A DNA stretch of 64,000 nt from Membranipora membranacea (Eukaryota > Bryozoa > Gymnolaemata > Cheilostomatida > Membraniporidae). Every line of letters starts with the position of its first letter. Position 1 is the first letter of the stretch. Below the pieces are notes generated by a model that had not been told where the DNA came from, ran no database searches, and saw nothing but the letters and a program-made list of their open reading frames with translations. Position numbers and translations under genes: made by a program. The stretch is taken from positions 24,239,681 to 24,303,680 of the forward strand of contig OU612071.1 in assembly GCA_914767715.1 (NCBI GenBank), read 5' to 3'. Below, in pieces: positions 56,323 to 64,000 of the stretch.

Positions 56323-58147
56323 CGCGCAAGGAGGGCCCCGGCCCTTCGCAGCGTGGCCCAGATTCGATGCGGGGGAAGCTGGGCGCGCAAGGAGGGCCCC
56401 GGCCCTTCGCAGCGTGGCCCAGATTCGATGCGGGGGAAGCTGGGCGCGCAAGGAGGGCCCCGGCCCTTCGCAGCGTGGCCCAGATTCGATGCGGGGGAAG
56501 CTGGGCGCGCAAGGAGGGCCCCGGCCCTTCGCAGCGTGGCCCAGATTCGATGCGGGGGAAGCTGGGCGCGCAAGGAGGGCCCCGGCCCTTCGCAGCGTGG
56601 CCCAGATTCGATGCGGGGGAAGCTGGGCGCGCAAGGAGGGCCCCGGCCCTTCGCAGCGTGGCCCAGATTCGATGCGGGGGAAGCTGGGCGCGCAAGGAGG
56701 GCCCCGGCCCTTCGCAGCGTGGCCCAGATTCGATGCGGGGGAAGCTGGGCGCGCAAGGAGGGCCCCGGCCCTTCGCAGCGTGGCCCAGATTCGATGCGGG
56801 GGAAGCTGGGCGCGCAAGGAGGGCCCCGGCCCTTCGCAGCGTGGCCCAGATTCGATGCGGGGGAAGCTGGGCGCGCAAGGAGGGCCCCGGCCCTTCGCAG
56901 CGTGGCCCAGATTCGATGCGGGGGAAGCTGGGCGCGCAAGGAGGGCCCCGGCCCTTCGCAGCGTGGCCCAGATTCGATGCGGGGGAAGCTGGGCGCGCAA
57001 GGAGGGCCCCGGCCCTTCGCAGCGTGGCCCAGATTCGATGCGGGGGAAGCTGGGCGCGCAAGGAGGGCCCCGGCCCTTCGCAGCGTGGCCCAGATTCGAT
57101 GCGGGGGAAGCTGGGCGCGCAAGGAGGGCCCCGGCCCTTCGCAGCGTGGCCCAGATTCGATGCGGGGGAAGCTGGGCGCGCAAGGAGGGCCCCGGCCCTT
57201 CGCAGCGTGGCCCAGATTCGATGCGGGGGAAGCTGGGCGCGCAAGGAGGGCCCCGGCCCATCGCAGCGTGGCCCAGATTCGATGCGGGGGAAGCTGGGCG
57301 CGCAAGGAGGGCCCCGGCCCTTCGCAGCGTGGCCCAGATTCGATGCGGGGGAAGCTGGGCGCGCAAGGAGGGCCCCGGCCCTTCGCAGCGTGGCCCAGAT
57401 TCGATGCGGGGGAAGCTGGGCGCGCAAGGAGGGCCCCGGCCCTTCGCAGCGTGGCCCAGATTCGATGCGGGGGAAGCTGGGCGCGCAAGGAGGGCCCCGG
57501 CCCTTCGCAGCGTGGCCCAGATTCGATGCGGGGGAAGCTGGGCGCGCAAGGAGGGCCCCGACCCTTCGCAGCGTGGCCCAGATTCGATGCGGGGGAAGCT
57601 GGGCGCGCAAGGAGGGCCCCGGCCCTTCGCAGCGTGGCCCAGATTCGATGCGGGGGAAGCTGGGCGCGCAAGGAGGGCCCCGGCCCTTCGCAGCGTGGCC
57701 CAGATTCGATGCGGGGGAAGCTGGGCGCGCAAGGAGGGCCCCGGCCCTTCGCAGCGTGGCCCAGATTCGATGCGGGGGAAGCTGGGCGCGCAAGGAGGGC
57801 CCCGGCCCTTCGCAGCGTGGCCCAGATTCGATGCGGGGGAAGCTGGGCGCGCAAGGAGGGCCCCGGCCCTTCGCAGCGTGGCCCAGATTCGATGCGGGGG
57901 AAGCTGGGCGCGCAAGGAGGGCCCCGGCCCTTCGCAGCGTGGCCCAGATTCGATGCGGGGGAAGCTGGGCGCGCAAGGAGGGCCCCGGCCCTTCGCAGCG
58001 TGGCCCAGATTCGATGCGGGGGAAGCTGGGCGCGCAAGGAGGGCCCCGGCCCTTCGCAGCGTGGCCCAGATTCGATGCGGGGGAAGCTGGGCGCGCAAGG
58101 AGGGCCCCGGCCCTTCGCAGCGTGGCCCAGATTCGATGCGGGGGAAG
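56323..58147 (+). repeat. Satellite array 1: 61-bp unit, about 30 copies
   Basis: The unit repeats exactly every 61 bp for 1825 bp. I found only two base differences (positions 57260 and 57561). It is GC-rich with about seven CpGs per unit, in strong contrast to the surroundings. Because 61 is not a multiple of three and the unit has no stop in any frame, all six frames stay open. The shared 23-bp core GCCCAGATTCGATGCGGGGG plus AAG also occurs in array 2. Confidence 0.97.
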
Positions 58148-58830
58148 ACCTTGCCCCCTTTTAAATGCCCAGATTCGATGCGGGGGAAGACCTTGCCCCC
58201 TTTTAAATGCCCAGATTCGATGCGGGGGAAGACCTTGCCCCCTTTTAAATGCCCAGATTCGATGCGGGGGAAGACCTTGCCCCCTTTTAAATGCCCAGAT
58301 TCGATGCGGGGGAAGACCTTGCCCCCTTTTAAATGCCCAGATTCGATGCGGGGGAAGACACTTGCCCCCTTTTTAATGCCCAGATTCGATGCGGGGGAAG
58401 ACCTTGCCCCCTTTTAAATGCCCAGATTCGATGCGGGGGAAGACCTTGCCCCCTTTTAAATGCCCAGATTCGATGCGGGGGAAGACCTTGCCCCCTTTTA
58501 AATGCCCAGATTCGATGCGGGGGAAGACCTTGCCCCCTTTTAAATGCCCAGATTCGATGCGGGGGAAGACCTTGCCCCCTTTTAAATGCCCAGATTCGAT
58601 GCGGGGGAAGACCTTGCCCCCTTTTAAATGCCCAGATTCGATGCGGGGGAAGACCTTGCCCCCTTTTAAATGCCCAGATTCGATGCGGGGGAAGACCTTG
58701 CCCCCTTTTAAATGCCCAGATTCGATGCGGGGGAAGACCTTGCCCCCTTTTAAATGCCCAGATTCGATGCGGGGGAAGACCTTGCCCCCTTTTAAATGCC
58801 CAGATTCGATGCGGGGGAAGACCTTGCCCC
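58148..58830 (+). repeat. Satellite array 2: 42-bp unit, about 16 copies
   Basis: Each unit is the 23-bp core of array 1 followed by ACCTTGCCCCCTTTTAAAT. One unit (58338-58380) is 43 bp with an extra AC and a T change. The unit is a multiple of three, so short peptides repeat (for example 14 residues), and one frame is closed by TAA. Confidence 0.97.
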
Positions 58831-59006
58831 CACCTGCCCCCACCTGCCCCCACCTGCCCCCACCTGCCCCCACCTGCCCCCACCTGCCCCCACCTGCCCC
58901 CACCTGCCCCCACCTGCCCCCACCTGCCCCCACCTGCCCCCACCTGCCCCCACCTGCCCCCACCTGCCCCCACCTGCCCCCACTTGCCCCCACTTGCCCC
59001 CACTTG
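58831..59006 (+). repeat. Satellite array 3: 10-bp unit CACCTGCCCC
   Basis: Fifteen perfect copies of CACCTGCCCC (58831-58980), then two of CACTTGCCCC and the first six bases of a third. It starts from the ACCTTGCCCC end of the last array 2 unit, so it probably grew from it. Confidence 0.97.
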
Positions 59007-59012
59007 CAAGTG
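59001..59012. other. Perfect 12-bp palindrome at the inversion point
   Basis: CACTTGCAAGTG joins the left decamer array (CACTTGCCCC) to the right one (GTGAAGGCAA). On the opposite strand the left unit reads GGGGCAAGTG, close to the right unit AAGGCAAGTG. Confidence 0.9.
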
Positions 59013-61318
59013 AAGGCAACTGAGAGCAACTGAAGGCAATTGAAGCCAAGTGAGAGTAAGTGAAGGCAAGTGAAGGCAAGTGAAGGCAAGTGAAGGCAAG
59101 TGAACGCAAGTGAAGGCAAGTGAAGGCAAGCGAAGGCAAGTGAGAGTAAGTGCAAGTATTTGAAGGCAAGCGAAGGTTAGTGAGAGTAAGCGAGAGCAAG
59201 CGAAGACGAGCGAGATCTGGTGAAGGCAAGTGAGAGCAAGTGAAGGCACGTGAGAGCAAGCCAAGGCAACTGAGAGCAAGTCAAGGCTAGTGAGAGTAAG
59301 TGAAGCCAGTTGAGAGTAAGTGAAGCCAGGTGAGAGTAAGTGAAGGCAACTGAAGGCAAGTGAAGGCAAGTGAAGGCAAGTGAAGGCAAGTGAAGGCAAG
59401 TGAAGGCAAGTGAAGGCATGTGAAGGCAAGTGGAGGCAAGTGAAGGCAAGCTAAGGCAAGTGAGCGTAAGTGCAAGTAAGTGAAGGCAAGCAAAGGTTAG
59501 TGAGAGTAAGCGAGAGCAAGCGAAGACGAGCGAGATCTAGTGAAGGCAAGTGAGAGCAAGTGAAGGCACGTGAGAGCAAGCCAAGGCAACTGAGAGCAAG
59601 TCAAGGCAAGTGAGAGTAAGTGAAGCCAGGTTGAGAGTAAGTGAAGCCAGGTGAGAGTAAGTGAAGGCAACTGAAGGTAAGTGAAGGCAAGTGAAGGCAA
59701 GTGAAGGCAAGTGAACGCAAGTGAACGCAAGTGAAGGCAAGTGGAGGCAAGTGAAGGCAAGCGAAGGCAAGTGAGAGTAAGTGCAAATAAGTGAAGGCAA
59801 GCGAAGGTTAGTGAGAGTAAGCGAGAGCAAGCGAAGACGAGCGAGATCTGGTGAAGGCAAGTGAGAACAAGTGAAGGCACGTGAGAGCAAGTCAAGGCAA
59901 CTGAGAGCAAGTGAAGGCAAGTGAGAGTAAGTGAAGCCAGGTGAGAGTAAGTGAAGCCAGGTGAGAGTAAGTGAAGGCAACTGAAGGCAAGTGAAGGCAA
60001 GTGAAGGCAAGTGATGGCAATTGAGAATAAGTGAAGGCAAGTGAGAGCAAGTGAAGGCAAGTGAGAGCAAGTGAAGGCAACTGAGTGCAAGTGAAGGCAA
60101 GTGAGAGTAAATGAGAGTAAGCGAAGGCAAACGAGATTAAGTGCAAGTAAGTGAAGGCAAGTGAGAGTAAGTGCAAGTAAGTCAAGGCAAGTGAGAGTAA
60201 GTCAAGAAAAGTGAGAACAAGTGAAGGCACATGAGAATAAGTGAATGCAAGTGCAAATAAGTGAAGGCAAGTGAGAATAAGTAAAGGCAAGTGAGTATAA
60301 GTAAGGGCAAATGGAAGCAAGTGGAAATAACTGGAAGCAGTAAGAGTAAGCGAAGGCAAATGTAAGTAAGTGGAAGCAAATGAGAGTAAGCAAAGGCAGG
60401 TGACAGTAAGTGAGAGTAATTGAAGGCAAGCAACACTAATTGAAGGCGAGCGAGAATAAGTAAAGGCAAGCGAGACTAAGTAAAGGCAAGTGAGATCAAG
60501 TAAACGCAAGCGGGAGTAAGTGAGGGCAAGCGAGAGTAAGTGAAGGCAAGCGAGAGTAAGTAAAGGCAAGTGGTTGCAAATGGATGCGAGTGAATGCAGT
60601 TGGAAGTAGAAGTTAATGCAAGTTGGTGAAGGCAAGTTCGTGCAAATGGACGTAAGTGTAGGCAAGCGGAAATATGCATATACAAGCGGGCAAGAGAAAG
60701 GAAGTGTAGGCAATTGGAAGGGAGTGTATGCAAGTTGAACGGAGTGTACGCTAGCGGACGCATGTGTAAGCAAGCGGTAAGAAGTGAAAGGCGTGTATGC
60801 AAGCTGAAGCAAGTCGGAATAGGTGAAGGCAAGAGGAAGTAAGTGTAGGCAAGTGAATGCAAGCGGCGAGTTAGTGTAGTGTAAGCAGAAGTGTAGGCAA
60901 GTGGAATTTAGTGTAATCAAGCAGAAATATGTGTGGGCAAGGGAATGGCAGTTTAGGCAAGCAAAAGCATGTGTATGCAAGAGGAAGTCAGTGTATGCAA
61001 ACGGAAGTTAGTGTAGGCAAGCGGAAGTTAGTGTAGGCAAGTGTAGTAAGCACACGCAAGTGGAAGCAAGTTGGATGTAAGTGGATGTAAGTAAAGGCAA
61101 GTTCGAGTTGGCGGACGTAAGCGATGGCGCAAGTGGAATTAAGTGAAAGCAAGTGGATGCAAGTAGAAGTAAATGGATGGTGAGTGGAGGCCAGTGCAGG
61201 CAATTGGCTTTAATTGAAGACAGTTGTAGGCATGGGAAAGTGAATGTAGGTCAGTGGAAGCAAGTGTAGTAAGGGTAGGCAAGCGGAGTCAGTATTTGCG
61301 AGCAAAAGCAAGTAGGAT
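59007..61318 (+). repeat. Satellite array 4: degenerate 10-bp family with higher-order repeats
   Basis: Variants of GTGAAGGCAA, GTGAGAGTAA and GTGAGAGCAA repeat in a 10-bp register. A higher-order unit of about 311-320 bp, marked by GCGAAGACGAGCGAGATCT, occurs three times (59201, 59521, 59832). The order then breaks down, and from about 60600 to 61318 units become irregular (GTGTAGGCAA, GCGGAAGTTA). The minus-strand ORFs over this region are by-products of the repeat. Confidence 0.93.
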
Positions 61319-64000
61319 AGTAGTCTTAGGTATCCATCACAATGAAGGTGAGTAAAGGTAAGTACTATGAGAAAGTGTTGACAAGGGAAGAAAGAATGTC
61401 AGGATATTATTTAAAGAATGTGTTGGTACCAAAATGATGATTGATTGCTGCATTGAGAAAAAGGAATGCAGAATTGTGTGATCAGTTTTGGATTTTTTCC
61501 AGTTTAGGTTGAAGTCTCATCTGAGCAACATTGTTCCAATTCTTTGCACTATCTTTAAACTTCTTCTGTGATGAATATTTATTGCATAATGCAATGTAGT
61601 TTTTGCACAATAATGCCACAGACTGTACACACAGACCCAAAATAATAAGCCTTGCAAAACCAAATAATTATGCACAAACAAGTATGATCAAGGTGCCACT
61701 TATGGCCTCGTTTATTCAACATACAATAAAAGAAATTCAATATCTTGAAGAATATTGCCAAGCTGCCTTGCTCATGGATACTTGAAATAAACTGTTATTG
61801 CCTCTTTATGAGTCAATCTACTCTGTATTGATATTAATATGATTTATTCATGATCTAATCTGAGCATTCTATTATTGATGAAAGAATTAATCTACCTGGA
61901 GCTGTTGACCAATCGGAAGTTATTTGGTGTTGGTTTCTAGTTCACTCCAATACATTCGGATGCATGTTTTTAGGTTTTAGGGCATACAATGCTACAAATT
62001 ACAAATGGAGGAGATTTAAGTTGTTTGCTAGAATATTTTTGCTCAATTGCCTATGGTGGAAATGGGCGCTGAAATCCCCATCTATGTGACACCTGAATGT
62101 ACTCCAATTGGTCAATCACGAGTTGTGATATGAAATACATGTGTTACTTTAATTTATGTGTCATGCATATTATAATATGTACTTACTTAGTATCAGTTAC
62201 AGAGATCGCCGTATATATACTAGGACTGAACATCTCATTGCCCACAATGTACAAGTTACACGCAGCATTTCACCTACAGTAATAACACACTGTGGTGAGA
62301 ACATTCACTCATCCTACAATAACAGGCCGTCACCCTAACTTCCAATAGGTATCATAACGCATTAAGTAAAGTTTGACTATCACTCAGTGTATCATGTTAT
62401 GCCTAACAGTCCGATTATACTTGTAAATGTTGTCAATGGATAGTTGAAAGTCAGTTTGTGCAGGAATAATCAGCAAGGCTATTTTGACAGAATAAAGCCA
62501 TTTGTAAAATAAACGCATTGAAATTACTATATCTTGTTGATCGGTGCAAAGTTGACATAGAATTCTGTAAACTAATTGTTTCTGCAGGTTTTGTTCAACC
62601 AAATTATTGATTTTATGAGTATGTAAACATGAAGACCAGGTATTATATATTCTAGTTGGACCGGAATAAGTCCACAACTACCTCATCATTTACATGGCAT
62701 GTATATGTATTTATTTATGTTTATATATATATATTTCAGCTCAGGCTTACCAAGTCAATAAATTAAAGCACCATTGACCTTTGAAGATTGCAAGGGCAGC
62801 AGGGCGAGTTGATTTAAGTTTGATCGAGATACCAATCTCTCTTCTTGAACCCTAGAAATTTAAGGGATGCGATTACAAAAACAAACAAAAAGGTCTTTAA
62901 AGATAGTTTCCTTTCTTCGATAGCGCCATTCAAGAGCCTTTGATAGTGTTATTGAAGGCATCGTGAGTGACAGGAACCAAGTAAGTTAAACTTAAAATGC
63001 ATCAGATCTCATTGTGGCAATATTATTATTATATTTAGGCAATTTAAAGGGGCAATGAGATTGATATTCTATCTTAGGAGTTTTGAGTTTGGGGCTTGAA
63101 GCTTGAATCGTCCTTGACCAAGTTACCTATGATGGTATCTTACCAAAATTCTCTCTGTAGAACTTCTGAGTGGACAATGTTCAAGTTGCTTTGTTTTAGT
63201 CATAATAATGTTACACTTCTGTCATATACACGTATGAGCTGTCGGTTCCCATAACCTTCTTCACAATGGACTCGACTATCACAGATGCTTCTGAATCTGG
63301 CTACAATATGTGTGTGGCATATTATTCATGATACTAGGTGTCAGTGGATAAAAATTAATAATTAAATGTGAAAATGTGAAACTGGTACCTGGTTATACCT
63401 CAACAAAAAAACAGGGTAGTTTTACATAAACAAGTATCGATTGTGCTAACTTGTTGGTCCAGACCACTCTTTATTGTCAAACTCATGTCAAATTCTGTAA
63501 AAAGTATCCTACCTTCTCACTCTTCACACCTGCTTCCGCTATCTATTATGTCTCATGATGGATTAGTGCCAGGCGGCCAATACCAGTGCCAATTATCCAA
63601 CGGCTTTCAGCATGATGCGCCAACTTTAATCTGTAAGTATGCAGTCAGTCTCAACACTTATAAACACATTGACTTTCACGGACAAATCAGATATTTGACT
63701 TACCATTACAATTTATACAGGGAAAATGCATGCTTATTTTTTGTATTCCTTGAATTTTTTTTTTTCCAGAACTTGCACTGCTCCGGATTCCTGTGAGTCT
63801 TTAGGAAGTGCCGGGCTTGACGATCATGACACCAAATGATCAACCATTGGTTCGAATCTCTATTTATTCTAAATTAATTAAAAAAATTAAAGTACTTTTA
63901 TAAAGACATAGTTGGTGGGTACACTATCATGAGAAATCAGGTCAATGATTATGAGAGTTACTTACATTTGCAGCGACACGTCTTTAATCAGAGGTGATGT
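61319..64000. other. Unassigned stretch right of the satellite
   Basis: AT-rich sequence with short frames only (for example 63443-63796). A TATA-like dinucleotide run lies at 62725-62740. No gene, repeat of the other families or RNA gene was recognised. Confidence 0.25.

Noticed and set aside
56230-58417. Six very long ORFs (570-670 codons) on both strands
   Set aside because: They are produced by a 61-bp repeat without stop codons. The peptide repeats in every frame, and only the first 31 codons of one (integrase remains) are meaningful.
56323-58830. CRISPR-like array
   Set aside because: The units are contiguous with no variable spacers, and the DNA is clearly eukaryotic.
58329-60980. 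Long minus-strand ORFs with repeats like LPSLAFTCLHLP
   Set aside because: They are translations of the decamer and 42-bp arrays; several frames are open at once, and no unique domain is present.
58831-61318. Telomere or subtelomere repeat
   Set aside because: The decamers do not match TTAGGG or other known telomere units, and unique sequence continues on the right.

Overview
The window is AT-rich eukaryotic DNA, most likely from a marine invertebrate animal. The species cannot be named from sequence alone. The reasons are: a complete tRNA-Lys(UUU) gene that looks metazoan; a Ty3/gypsy retroelement with a tRNA-Leu-type primer site; spliced exon fragments with GT-AG borders; dispersed remains of Mutator-like and other transposase genes; non-LTR (LINE) fragments; and a large satellite block. 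There are no operons, ribosome-binding sites or dense bacterial-style genes.

Layout. Positions 1-7092 hold a nearly full-length Ty3/gypsy element on the minus strand, missing only its 3' LTR: LTR, primer site, gag, protease, RT-RNase H-integrase, then an extra zinc-finger ORF in the env position. Gag and protease are linked by a textbook -1 frameshift signal. The element now carries one or more disabling frameshifts. Positions 7093-14100 are sparse: the tRNA-Lys gene, a 210-codon ORF of unknown function, a tRNA-like (SINE-type) segment, and short transposase and integrase scraps.

Positions 14105-18130 hold the most gene-like spliced locus: a Tudor-like exon, then a run of exons that are all multiples of three and all phase 1-1, including a tandemly duplicated exon encoding an acidic Asp/Gly/Ala repeat. 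Positions 18.7-46 kb are a graveyard of repetitive, formerly spliced elements. At least five repeat families recur two to four times. Among them are Mutator-like transposase pieces, a DDE/D transposase pseudogene broken by frameshifts, small membrane-protein exons, and recurrent promoter-like blocks. Positions 48-52.5 kb carry degenerate LINE pieces.

Positions 55544-56322 are the remains of a second gypsy integrase, cut off abruptly by a 5-kb composite satellite (56323-61318). The satellite is built from a 61-bp unit (about 30 almost identical copies), a 42-bp unit that shares 23 bp with it (16 copies), a 10-bp unit (about 17 copies), and then a related 10-bp family in opposite orientation, which starts at a perfect 12-bp palindrome and decays over 2.3 kb. 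The 61-bp unit has no stop codon in any of the six frames, which creates spurious 570-670 codon ORFs. Positions 61319-64000 show nothing recognisable.

The genes do not work together as a pathway. The only clear functional unit is the retroelement, whose parts form a gag-pro-pol-ORF3 expression system. The best candidates for something undescribed are the composite satellite, the retroelement's spliced zinc-finger ORF3, and the phase-1 exon-duplication gene.
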